A stretch of DNA of 12,912 bases from Chloroflexota bacterium (GTDB lineage: Bacteria > Chloroflexota > Dehalococcoidia > UBA2985), in assembly GCA_016210515.1 (NCBI GenBank), contig JACQTZ010000007.1, forward strand, positions 1 through 12,912, in the 5' to 3' direction. A model generated the notes under the pieces. The model was not told the DNA's origin. It saw nothing but the letters and a program-made list of their open reading frames with translations, and made no database searches. Position numbers and translations under genes: made by a program. Below are positions 1-6,077 of the stretch, piece by piece; positions within the stretch are counted from its first letter, which is position 1, and each line of letters begins with the position of its first letter.

Positions 1-179
1 GCATGACAACTAAAAGACCCTGACGTGGGCTTCACTCTGACGAGAACTGTCATTCTGAGGAGCGCAGCGACGAAGAATCCAGGATGCGGACCGAATAAAC
101 GTACCCAAATCGCGCTCTGCCCTAGATGCTCCACTCGTTCAGCATGACAACTAAAAGACCCTGGCGTGGGCTTCACTCT
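1..179. repeat. 38-bp direct repeat, two copies 141 bp apart (1-38 and 142-179)
   Basis: Bases 1-38 and 142-179 match at 37 of 38 positions (the difference is A at 23 versus G at 164). The copies flank an interspersed-repeat unit at 49-80, which begins GTCATTCTGAGG. A diverged, oppositely oriented relative lies at 121-148; its reverse complement begins GTCATGCTGAACGAG. Since base 1 is already inside a copy, the array probably continues to the left. This is a dispersed intergenic repeat of a kind common in some Chloroflexota genomes (from memory), not a gene and not a CRISPR array. Confidence 0.7.
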
Positions 180-357
180 TTTGAGTTCAGGATGTACCCC
201 GCTCATGATTCGACATCTCGCCATATCCCTTCCCCCCTCGATGGGGAAAGGTTGGGACGGGGATCAGGCCCCCACCTCAATCCTCCCCCGCAGGCGGCGG
301 AGGAGGCAGAGAAACCCCGTTTTCATAAGAATGATATTGTATAATTGTATAAGGGTA
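1..357. other. Repeat-rich gap without a supported gene
   Basis: I see no convincing gene here; the open frames present are short and read through repeats. The stretch holds two copies of a 38-bp direct repeat, interspersed repeat arms, and two GC-rich hairpins: 229-251 (CCCC/GGGG arms around CTCGAT) and 281-304 (TCCTCC/GGAGGA arms). An AT-rich tract at about 325-360 contains TATAAT-like words, but no gene follows it on the plus strand. On the minus strand this is the region downstream of the membrane-protein gene ending at 358, so a hairpin here could end that transcript, but no hairpin has a convincing T-run behind it. Confidence 0.6.
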
Positions 358-1320
358 TTAGGGGGACACCCCTCGCTTTAAGACCCACTTCCTGACGCCC
401 CATGCCACCAGCGCCAGCAGCGCGGCCTCCACCACCGTGGCCAGGGCGAGAAACAGGGTGGCGTCCATGAAGAACCCCTCGGTGAACAGCCGGGTCAGGT
501 AGTTGTACCGGGGGTCGAAGCTCCAGTTGCCACCGGGGAAGCCGAGGATATGGAACACCTGGAACAGCTGGTCGAAGCCCACCAGGGAGACCAGACCTCC
601 CAGGGCCAGCAGCCCCATCGTCAAGAGGCTTCCCACCAGGACGCGGCCCGCCAGGGCGCGAGCACTCCTTCCCCTGGTCGCCAGCAACAGCACAACCACC
701 ACGTAGCCGAGGATATACACTCCCGTCACTTCCTGAAACCGGTACACTCCCCGCACCATCGCCTTTACGTCCCGCATGTGCAGGATTTCCCTCTCGTTAA
801 ACAGGGCGCGCTCCTCCCCGTCGAGAAACACCCTTGTATCAAGCAGGTTCTGAGACGAGTGGAAGTAGTCCCTGAACTCCCTGGCCACCGTCATGAGCTG
901 TTCCATGTCCAGGCCCGTGGTGCTCACGACGTCGTACCGTTCGAAGCCGTACTGGTAGAGGCGGAGGCTGTCGAAGGCCATGCGGACGTTGGAGGCGACC
1001 AGGAACGCGGGCACGGCCAGTATGAACAGGACGATGGCCAGCCGGCCCAACGTCCTGGCGACGCGCTCACGTTGCCCGCTCGCCCTGAGCCCGTCGAAGG
1101 GTCGTGGTGAGCCCCGACTCCGTGTGTTGCATCCCGAAGAAATCGGGGCGGAGTCCGATGAGGTCGGACTTGTCGAACCATTCGAGTGGCGCGAGTCCCG
1201 CTCATCCTGAGCCTGTCGAAGGACATGAGCGGGACTCGAAGACCCATGTTGTTTGCGCCCAGCCAGGAACCCAAGTAGCAACTGGCGCACTTTCCTGGTG
1301 ATGGTGGTAGCCTGGTTCAC
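358..1320 (-). CDS. Integral membrane protein, DUF1461 / TIGR01906 family
   Basis: The 320-residue product has hydrophobic segments at about 91-111, 199-215, 228-248 and 286-308. An extracytoplasmic-like stretch between the first two carries the family-like motif LFNEREILHMRDVK (173-186). The block from FHILGFPGGNW (256-266) through YNYLTRLF to EGFFMD (281-286) is what led me to DUF1461; the family's function is unknown. The start is a GTG at 1320-1318 directly downstream of a promoter-like sequence, with no ribosome-binding site. Residues about 28-83 are encoded by palindromic repeats and give low-complexity words such as LRQAQDERD and PFDGLRASG. This makes the protein about 55-85 residues longer than the usual 210-240 I recall. 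I found no alternative start between the repeats and the first membrane helix, so the in-frame repeat-derived tail is probably translated. Family assignment is fairly secure; the start is less so. Confidence 0.75.
   Translation of the reverse strand: MNQATTITRKVRQLLLGFLAGRKQHGSSSPAHVLRQAQDERDSRHSNGSTSPTSSDSAPISSGCNTRSRGSPRPFDGLRASGQRERVARTLGRLAIVLFILAVPAFLVASNVRMAFDSLRLYQYGFERYDVVSTTGLDMEQLMTVAREFRDYFHSSQNLLDTRVFLDGEERALFNEREILHMRDVKAMVRGVYRFQEVTGVYILGYVVVVLLLATRGRSARALAGRVLVGSLLTMGLLALGGLVSLVGFDQLFQVFHILGFPGGNWSFDPRYNYLTRLFTEGFFMDATLFLALATVVEAALLALVAWGVRKWVLKRGVSP
1074..1238. repeat. Cluster of palindromic repeats inside the membrane-protein gene
   Basis: Bases 1192-1205 and 1225-1238 form a perfect 14-bp inverted repeat (CGAGTCCCGCTCAT and its complement) around a 19-base loop containing CCTGAGCCTGTCGAAGG. 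Next to it lie an AGTCCGA/TCGGACT hairpin and a CCCGA/TCGGG hairpin between about 1133 and 1170. A second, less symmetric unit at about 1074-1112 carries CCTGAGCCCGTCGAAGG. These resemble REP/MITE-like dispersed repeats. They lie in frame in codons about 28-83 of the DUF1461-family gene. Confidence 0.75.
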
Positions 1321-1326
1321 GTGGCT

Positions 1327-1355
1327 ATTGTAGCAGGAGGCGTAGTGGATGGCAT
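1327..1355 (-). promoter_or_regulatory. Candidate promoter of the DUF1461-family gene, leaderless type
   Basis: Reading the minus strand, ATGCCA (1355-1350, 4 of 6 to the -35 consensus), a 17-base spacer, then TACAAT (1332-1327, 5 of 6 to the -10 consensus). The GTG start at 1320 lies where transcription would begin, so the mRNA would have essentially no 5' leader. That fits the absence of a Shine-Dalgarno sequence. Confidence 0.45.
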
Positions 1356-1396
1356 GTGGCTTCTATGAGGAGAGTTCAAATACTAAACAAACGAAT

Positions 1397-2425
1397 CTAT
1401 GTCGTTGGCTGAATCTGGAAAACTGGCTTCATATCCGTTAGGCGGACTAACTCTCCAAGCCAGATATATGTTTGTATAACAACACTTTGGGCATCCTCAA
1501 ACTTAATGCCTTTATGGCCGGCAGACGCTTCATCATAAAGGTCGTCAATCAGGCTGGTCAGCCGTTGAAGCCCATTTCCAAGTAGCTTATCGCCCTTTGC
1601 GGATATCCCCTTCCGGTGTAGATAGGCACGGAGCCTGTTCCTAGGTTTGTCCCGCCTAACATCCATGTGACCCTTTCCGTCGCCAGCAGGAAGGTAGGGG
1701 TAGGTGTCACCCTGTACTTGCCACAGCGTATCTGCGAGTGCTTCTACCATATTGCGACATGCAAAGGCAGCCGCCTGCCAGCTTGTTGCATTATCTCGGC
1801 TCAGGTTCTCATATGCAGTCTGTAAATGATTCTCTAGACCAGCACTCGCTAGCGCTGAATCCACACGAGTTTGGTATTGGCTAAATATCGAAGCAGCAAC
1901 GTTCCCAAACTGTAGCGTTACTGCTGCTTTGGAAACTACGTCAAACAAGTGTTGGCCAGTGCGTTCAAGTACTTGTGCTACAGAGTCGCCACCCACAACA
2001 AGGAGTTGGTGAAGCCTCATCCGTCTGCCTCCAACTCCTTCTGTTTCTCTTCGTCGTTCCGTCCCAAAGGCAAAACCCCGCTCCGTGGCCCGTACTAGCT
2101 CCGCTACTGGCTGGTAAAGTGACATTGTGGTAGGCATGGACTGAAACTCGCGTGGGTCTTTGACTACATGGGCGATGATATCTGAACGAGAATCACCAAT
2201 CCATTCCAATTTACCCTGTGCTTGTCGCCACGGAGGAACGCTTTCACTAGTGTAACCATTAAGTTCCTGTTCCATCCATTGTTCTGCATCTTGCCAGCCC
2301 TGAATCCGGGCCGATAATAGTGCTTTGCGGAAGCAGGTTACTAAATCAGGATTGGGGACAAGGAGTTCCCGTAACACCTCCTCTAATAGCTCTACTCCCC
2401 TGTCCCTAGTATTTGTTGGTTGCAC
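1397..2425 (-). CDS. AbiTii-domain protein with a helical C-terminal domain (putative defence protein)
   Basis: I prefer the GTG at 2425-2423 as start (342 residues): AGGAGG lies four bases upstream at 2435-2430. An ATG at 2485 would extend the protein by 20 residues, but that extension is an out-of-frame reading of a duplicated polA tail. The N-terminal part resembles the AbiTii domain, named for a phage abortive-infection protein: LLEEVLRELL, then a short helix with FRKALLSAR, then WMEQELNGY followed by VPPWR, where the EL-GY...P-R pattern is the clearest hallmark. The C-terminal half, from about NATSWQAAAFACRNMVEAL to the end, contains NRLRAYLHRKG and VVIQTYIWLGELVRLT. It looks like an all-helical, HEPN-like domain, but the RxxxxH catalytic motif of active HEPN RNases is not evident. 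The gene lies directly behind the second polA tail copy, probably in the polA operon. The role in phage defence is inferred from the domain only. Confidence 0.65.
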   Translation of the reverse strand: MQPTNTRDRGVELLEEVLRELLVPNPDLVTCFRKALLSARIQGWQDAEQWMEQELNGYTSESVPPWRQAQGKLEWIGDSRSDIIAHVVKDPREFQSMPTTMSLYQPVAELVRATERGFAFGTERRRETEGVGGRRMRLHQLLVVGGDSVAQVLERTGQHLFDVVSKAAVTLQFGNVAASIFSQYQTRVDSALASAGLENHLQTAYENLSRDNATSWQAAAFACRNMVEALADTLWQVQGDTYPYLPAGDGKGHMDVRRDKPRNRLRAYLHRKGISAKGDKLLGNGLQRLTSLIDDLYDEASAGHKGIKFEDAQSVVIQTYIWLGELVRLTDMKPVFQIQPTT

Positions 2426-2436
2426 AGCCCCTCCTA
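2423..2436 (-). promoter_or_regulatory. Ribosome-binding site overlapping a duplicated polA stop codon
   Basis: On the minus strand the TAG of the second polA tail (2436-2434) runs straight into AGGAGG (2435-2430), then GGCT, then GTG (2425-2423). This site decides the start of the AbiTii-domain gene. The same stop/RBS overlap occurs at the intact polA end (TAGGGGG, 3176-3170) before the nucleotidyltransferase gene. Confidence 0.6.
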
Positions 2437-2476
2437 CTCCATATCGCCCCACGTGTAGCCCTGCTTCAGCTCCACC
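2431..2476 (-). repeat. Second copy of the polA 3' end (stop codon included)
   Basis: This matches 3171-3216 at 43 of 46 positions, offset exactly 740 bp. On the minus strand it still encodes VELKQGYTWGDME and a TAG stop, identical in protein to the polA C-terminus. The two differences inside codons are both synonymous (TAT/TAC for Tyr, ACT/ACG for Thr); the third lies in the ribosome-binding site behind the stop. Similarity ends abruptly at GGTGGAGC. It behaves as a restored or left-behind gene tail flanking an inserted cassette, rather than as a random repeat. Confidence 0.9.
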
Positions 2477-2487
2477 TTGGCCCATGT

Positions 2488-2706
2488 TTAAAGGGGCAGA
2501 AGCCGCTCCTGACCACCTGCCCGGTTCCTTACCTCCACCTCATTCTCCAGCTTCGGCAGCTCCTTTGCCATCTCCCACAGCCGGTCCAGCACCACAATCT
2601 TGAGTGTCAGGCTCATCCGCTCCTGGCGGCGGTGCCATCTCTCCTTTTCGCGAAACGCCTGCTCAGCGTAACGCTTGGAGTCGGCGGGCAAGTGTCCCTT
2701 CCTCAT
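2488..2706 (-). CDS. Small charged helical protein paired with the nucleotidyltransferase
   Basis: A 72-residue product if the ATG at 2706-2704 is used; AGGAG lies nine bases upstream. A TTG at 2712 is in frame but sits too close to that site. The start overlaps the end of the upstream nucleotidyltransferase gene by about 44 bp in another frame, which implies translational coupling. The protein is mostly charged helix: RYAEQAFREKERWHRRQER, then MSLTLKIVVLDRLWEMAKEL, then a polar tail; no membrane segment and no cysteines. I do not recognise a named family. From memory, short proteins with an 'EKLRxLDRLRExA'-like helix often lie next to small nucleotidyltransferases, which would fit a two-component (possibly toxin-antitoxin-like) pair. 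The segment behind its TAA is the second polA tail. Confidence 0.6.
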   Translation of the reverse strand: MRKGHLPADSKRYAEQAFREKERWHRRQERMSLTLKIVVLDRLWEMAKELPKLENEVEVRNRAGGQERLLPL

Positions 2707-3163
2707 CGTCAAACTCTCCTAATAACGCGTATAGTTGGCCCATGTCCGCCGCAGGTAGTAGTCGACGGATACGGAAATGGTCTTTGTCGCGAAATGCCTC
2801 CAGGTACAAAAGTATCAGGTGTTCCAGCGAGGCTACCTTCACGCGGAGGCCTCCAATCCTGGCAGGTCGTGCCCCTTCCAGGGTTGCCCGATAGAGGGGT
2901 TTCGTGGTCGTCGGGAACATCTGCACAGGCACGCCGCCGAGGGTGTAGTGCATTCCCTGTTGGCCCTCTGCAAACTCTGCTACACGGCGGAAGGTTCGCA
3001 AGTATTCCTCATCGGTATCCACCAGGACGATAATATCCATGTCCTCTGTGAATATCGGCTCCATGTAGGCAGTGGCTGCAACGGCTCCAATGATGGCATA
3101 GTCCCTTATAGCCCTGCGCCGTTTGAGGGCATTGAGAGCTCGGACAGCGTCGGTGAATGCCAT
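2663..3163 (-). CDS. Small nucleotidyltransferase-fold protein (DUF6036/AbiEii-like)
   Basis: The 166-residue product begins at an ATG 10 bases after the polA stop, with GGGGG (3174-3170) as ribosome-binding site overlapping that stop. The order of elements fits the small nucleotidyltransferase fold: helix, IIGAVAATAYM (24-34, in place of the usual GG/GS strand-turn), TEDMDIIV with the metal-binding pair D41 and D43, then GGVPVQMF (76-83). Where active enzymes usually have a third acidic residue this protein has Q81. The later VASLEHLILLYLEAFRDKD (110-128) is the EHL...KD helix typical of related proteins. The Gln and the GA turn suggest weak or no catalysis, or a specialised role. The gene is co-directional with polA and overlaps the 72-aa gene. 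Family placement is from motifs; function unknown. Confidence 0.7.
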   Translation of the reverse strand: MAFTDAVRALNALKRRRAIRDYAIIGAVAATAYMEPIFTEDMDIIVLVDTDEEYLRTFRRVAEFAEGQQGMHYTLGGVPVQMFPTTTKPLYRATLEGARPARIGGLRVKVASLEHLILLYLEAFRDKDHFRIRRLLPAADMGQLYALLGEFDDEEGTLARRLQALR

Positions 3164-3170
3164 AGATGGC

Positions 3171-3216
3171 CCCCTACTCCATATCGCCCCAAGTATAGCC
3201 CTGCTTCAGCTCCACC
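3171..3216 (-). repeat. First copy of the duplicated polA tail (native 3' end)
   Basis: This is the true end of the polA reading frame with its stop at 3176-3174. It pairs with 2431-2476. The two copies bracket the nucleotidyltransferase plus 72-aa cassette, so each accessory gene set follows a complete polA terminus. Confidence 0.9.
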
Positions 3217-5975
3217 CGCAGGGGCACAATAAGCGCCAGGGCCGCGGGCATCAACTCCAGCACCATAGCGCGCATGGCTGCCATCTCCTCCTCCGGCACC
3301 TCGAAGATCAGCTCGTCGTGCACCTGGAGGATCATTCTGCTGCGCACCTTCTCCTGCTCCATCCGCCGGTCAATGTTTATCATGGCCAGCTTGATGATGT
3401 CGGCGGCGGTGCCCTGGACGGGCATGTTCACCGCCATGCGCTCGGCGGCCCCGCGCACCTGGAAGTTGGGGGAGTTGACCTCTGGTATGTAGCGACGCCG
3501 CCCGCACACCGTCTCCAGGTAGCCCAGCTTCCTGGCCCGGGCCTTGGTGGCCTCCAGGTACTCCCGGATGCCGGGGTACCGTGAGAAGTAGCTCTCGATG
3601 AACCTGGCCCCCTCGTCAGGGGAGAAGTCGGTCTGCTGGGAGATGCCGTAGGCGCTGAGGCCGTAGATGACCCCGAAGTTCATTATCTTGGCGATGCGCC
3701 TCATGTCCGGCGTCACGGCGTCCAGGGCCACGCCGTACACCTGGGACGCGGTGGCGGCGTGGATGTCCTCGCCCCGCAGGAAGGCCTCCACCAGCCCCTT
3801 GTCCTGGGAGAGATGGGCCAGGACTCGCAGCTCAATCTGGGAGTAGTCCGCGGCCAGTAGCATCCATCGGGGCGCGTCCTGGGCCACGAAGGCCCTACGC
3901 ACCTCCCGGCCCAGCTCAGTACGCACCGGTATGTTTTGAAGGTTGGGGTCGTTGCTGGAGACCCGCCCCGTGGCCGACCCCGTCTGGTTGTAGCTGGTGT
4001 GGACTCGCCCGGTGCGAGGGTTGATGAGCTGCGGCAAAGCGTCCACGTAGGTGGACTTGAGCTTGGCCAGTTCCCTGTACTCCAGGATGCCGTCCAGGAC
4101 CTGGTTGGCCCTGGGGTCGGCTCCCTCCGCCTGCCCTTCGTTGATCATCACCTTCAGGTTTTCCAGGACGGTCGCGTCCGTGGAGTAGCCCGTCTTGGTG
4201 CGCCTGGTCTTGGGCAGTCGCAGCTCGTTGAACAGAACGTCGGCCAGCTGCTGGGTGGAGTTGAGCATGAACCGGTGGCCTATAGTATCAAACATCGTCT
4301 CTTCCACCTGGGCCAGGCGCTCGCCCAGCGACTTGGCCATCTCTCCCAGGCGCTTCGCATCCAGAAGGACGCCGTGGCGCTGCATCCTCACCAGCACGGG
4401 AACCAGAGGGATTTCCATATCGGCGAAGACGTCCCACAGCTTGCTCTCCCGCCTCAGCTCCACCTCGAATAGCTCCCTTAGGCGATGCGTCATGTCCGCG
4501 TCCGCGGCGGCGTACCTCGACGCCTCCCCAATCGCCACCTGGGCCATAGTCTTCTGGTTGCGCCCCGTGCCAATGAGGGCATCGATGTGGGTCATCTCCA
4601 CGTTCAGGCGGGTGAAGGCCAGGTTCTTCAGGCCCAGGGCCTTCTCCCCCAGCAGGTGAGCCGCCACCATGGTATCGAAGTCCAGGCCACTCACCTGGAT
4701 GCCGCAGTTGGCCAGCACCGTCATGTCGTAGTTTCCGTTGTGGGCCGTCTTGGCCACCGCCAGGTCTTCCAGCAAAGGTTTGAGGAGGGCCAGGGCCTGC
4801 TCCAGGGGAATCTGCTTCCCTTCGTTGTGCCCCACGGGTACGTAGCTTGCAGTGCCCGATGCGCTGGAGAAGGAGATGCCCACCAGGTCACAGGCCATGG
4901 GGTCTTTGCCCGTGGTCTCCGTGTCGAAGGCGAAGCTGCTCGCGGCCCTCAGCTCCAACACGAGAGCCGCCAACTCTTCGACGTTGTCCACGGTGCGGTA
5001 CTCCCCTTCTACCTCATCCTCCACGGCCATGAGCACTCCCTGGGACGGCTGTTTTGGCACGGCCATGACCTGGGGCACCCGGGCCACCACGCTGCTGAAC
5101 TCCAGTTCCCGGAGGAGGGCCACCACCTCCTCGCGATCGTAGCGCCAGAAGCGGCAGGCCTCGGTGTCCAGGGTGATAGGCAGGTCGTTGACTATGGTAG
5201 TCAGCTCCAGCCCCTGCCTGGCATCGGCTTCGTGGGATGCCAGAAGCTCCCGAATACGTGGAGGAGCAACGCTATCCAGGTTGGCATAAAGCCCATCTAT
5301 GCTGCCATACTCCTGGATCAGCTTGATGGCGGTCTTCGCTCCAATCCCCGGCACCCCCTTAATGTTGTCCGAGGTATCCCCCTGGAGGGCTTTCACCTGG
5401 GGCTGCTGGTTGGGGCTAAGACCGCCGTACCGCTCCCGAACGGCTGCAACGTCGTAGATGGACAGGCCCTGGATGTTGTGGCTCAAGGCTACCCGCACGG
5501 TGGGCGAGACGAGCTGGAGGGTATCCGTGTCCCCGGTCAGGATAATGGTGTCCATGTCCCGCTCCGTGGCTTGACGGCAGAGGGTCCCCAGGACGTCGTC
5601 GGCCTCGTATGACTCCACCTCAAAGATGGGGATGTGGAAGACCTCCATCAAACGTCGCACCCAGGGGAACTGGGCTCTCAGCTCCTGGGGAGCCTCCGGC
5701 CTCTGGGCTTTGTATTCGGCGTACTGGAGGTGCCTGAAGGTGGGCGTAGGCAGGTCGAAGGCGATGGCGCAGTGGGTGGGCCTCCACTCCTGGATGGCCT
5801 TGATGAAGGCGTTGGCGAAGCCGTACACACCCCGCACGTCCTCCTCAGTCTTGCTCAAGGTGAGGGGGTTCGGGATGGCGTGCCACGCCCTGTGCACCAT
5901 GGCATGACCGTCCATGAGCATCAGGAGGGGCTTTTCTGGCAATAGCGGCGCGGGTTCTGCTCTAGTGTTGGGCAT
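3174..5975 (-). CDS. polA: DNA polymerase I
   Basis: The 933-residue protein has all three domains. The 5' nuclease (about 15-305) shows LMDGHAM (D22), EADDVLGTL (124-132), TGDTDTLQLV (148-157) and the helix-turn region GDTSDNIKGVPGIGAKTA (199-216). The 3'-5' exonuclease (about 325-515) keeps its acidic residues: D351 and E353 in FDTETTG, D417 in NGNYD and Y488/D492 in YAAAD, so proofreading is probably active. The polymerase domain has motif A DYSQIELRVLAH (710-721), the O-helix RRIAKIMNFGVIYG (759-772, with K763, F767 and Y771) and motif C QVHDELIFEV (884-893). Phe at 767 predicts normal exclusion of dideoxynucleotides. It acts in DNA repair and Okazaki-fragment maturation in the cytoplasm. 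A good promoter lies 27 bases upstream; the ribosome-binding site is weak (GGAT). It is probably first in an operon with the three genes downstream. Confidence 0.97.
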   Translation of the reverse strand: MPNTRAEPAPLLPEKPLLMLMDGHAMVHRAWHAIPNPLTLSKTEEDVRGVYGFANAFIKAIQEWRPTHCAIAFDLPTPTFRHLQYAEYKAQRPEAPQELRAQFPWVRRLMEVFHIPIFEVESYEADDVLGTLCRQATERDMDTIILTGDTDTLQLVSPTVRVALSHNIQGLSIYDVAAVRERYGGLSPNQQPQVKALQGDTSDNIKGVPGIGAKTAIKLIQEYGSIDGLYANLDSVAPPRIRELLASHEADARQGLELTTIVNDLPITLDTEACRFWRYDREEVVALLRELEFSSVVARVPQVMAVPKQPSQGVLMAVEDEVEGEYRTVDNVEELAALVLELRAASSFAFDTETTGKDPMACDLVGISFSSASGTASYVPVGHNEGKQIPLEQALALLKPLLEDLAVAKTAHNGNYDMTVLANCGIQVSGLDFDTMVAAHLLGEKALGLKNLAFTRLNVEMTHIDALIGTGRNQKTMAQVAIGEASRYAAADADMTHRLRELFEVELRRESKLWDVFADMEIPLVPVLVRMQRHGVLLDAKRLGEMAKSLGERLAQVEETMFDTIGHRFMLNSTQQLADVLFNELRLPKTRRTKTGYSTDATVLENLKVMINEGQAEGADPRANQVLDGILEYRELAKLKSTYVDALPQLINPRTGRVHTSYNQTGSATGRVSSNDPNLQNIPVRTELGREVRRAFVAQDAPRWMLLAADYSQIELRVLAHLSQDKGLVEAFLRGEDIHAATASQVYGVALDAVTPDMRRIAKIMNFGVIYGLSAYGISQQTDFSPDEGARFIESYFSRYPGIREYLEATKARARKLGYLETVCGRRRYIPEVNSPNFQVRGAAERMAVNMPVQGTAADIIKLAMINIDRRMEQEKVRSRMILQVHDELIFEVPEEEMAAMRAMVLELMPAALALIVPLRVELKQGYTWGDME

Positions 5976-6001
5976 GCTTCATATCCGTATCTGACCAGAA
6001 G

Positions 6002-6031
6002 ATTATACCCCGAAGAAGCTGGCAGTGTAAA
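6002..6031 (-). promoter_or_regulatory. polA promoter
   Basis: On the minus strand: TTTACA (6031-6026, 5 of 6), an 18-base spacer, then a perfect TATAAT (6007-6002). Transcription would start near 5995, giving a leader of about 20 bases before the ATG at 5975. It is divergent from the padR promoter; their -35 elements are only about 10 bases apart, so a regulator bound at the padR operator could affect both. Confidence 0.7.
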
Positions 6032-6032
6032 A

Positions 6033-6066
6033 GTCATATATTGACATCCGTTATCGGTATACGATA
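6033..6066. promoter_or_regulatory. Two short dyads overlapping the padR promoter (candidate operator)
   Basis: GTCA-TATAT-TGAC (6033-6045) overlaps the -35 element. TATCG-GTATA-CGATA (6052-6066) lies in the spacer and touches the -10. PadR proteins usually bind AT-rich dyads at their own promoters, so autorepression is a reasonable inference. Binding itself is not shown by the sequence. Confidence 0.45.
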
Positions 6067-6070
6067 TTAT
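6041..6070 (+). promoter_or_regulatory. padR promoter, apparently leaderless
   Basis: A perfect TTGACA (6041-6046), an 18-base spacer and TATTAT (6065-6070, 5 of 6). The ATG at 6078 begins eight bases after the -10 ends, where transcription should start. No Shine-Dalgarno sequence can fit, so the mRNA is predicted to be leaderless. Confidence 0.7.
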
Positions 6071-6077
6071 CGCTTGC

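Noticed and set aside
1..179. CRISPR array
   Set aside because: Only two copies of the 38-bp repeat with a 103-bp spacing, and the spacer itself contains interspersed repeats.
360..373. Terminator AGGGG-GACA-CCCCT at the end of the membrane-protein gene
   Set aside because: The stem is only five pairs, overlaps the stop codon, and has no T-run on the minus strand.
2426..2485. Longer N-terminus of the AbiTii protein starting at ATG 2485
   Set aside because: The extra 20 codons are an out-of-frame reading of the duplicated polA tail, and the GTG at 2425 has a good AGGAGG.
4485..5612. Long open frame on the plus strand opposite polA
   Set aside because: It is antisense to the conserved nuclease and exonuclease domains of polA, is rich in His/Gly/Gln/Val as expected from GC-rich antisense, and has no recognisable motif.
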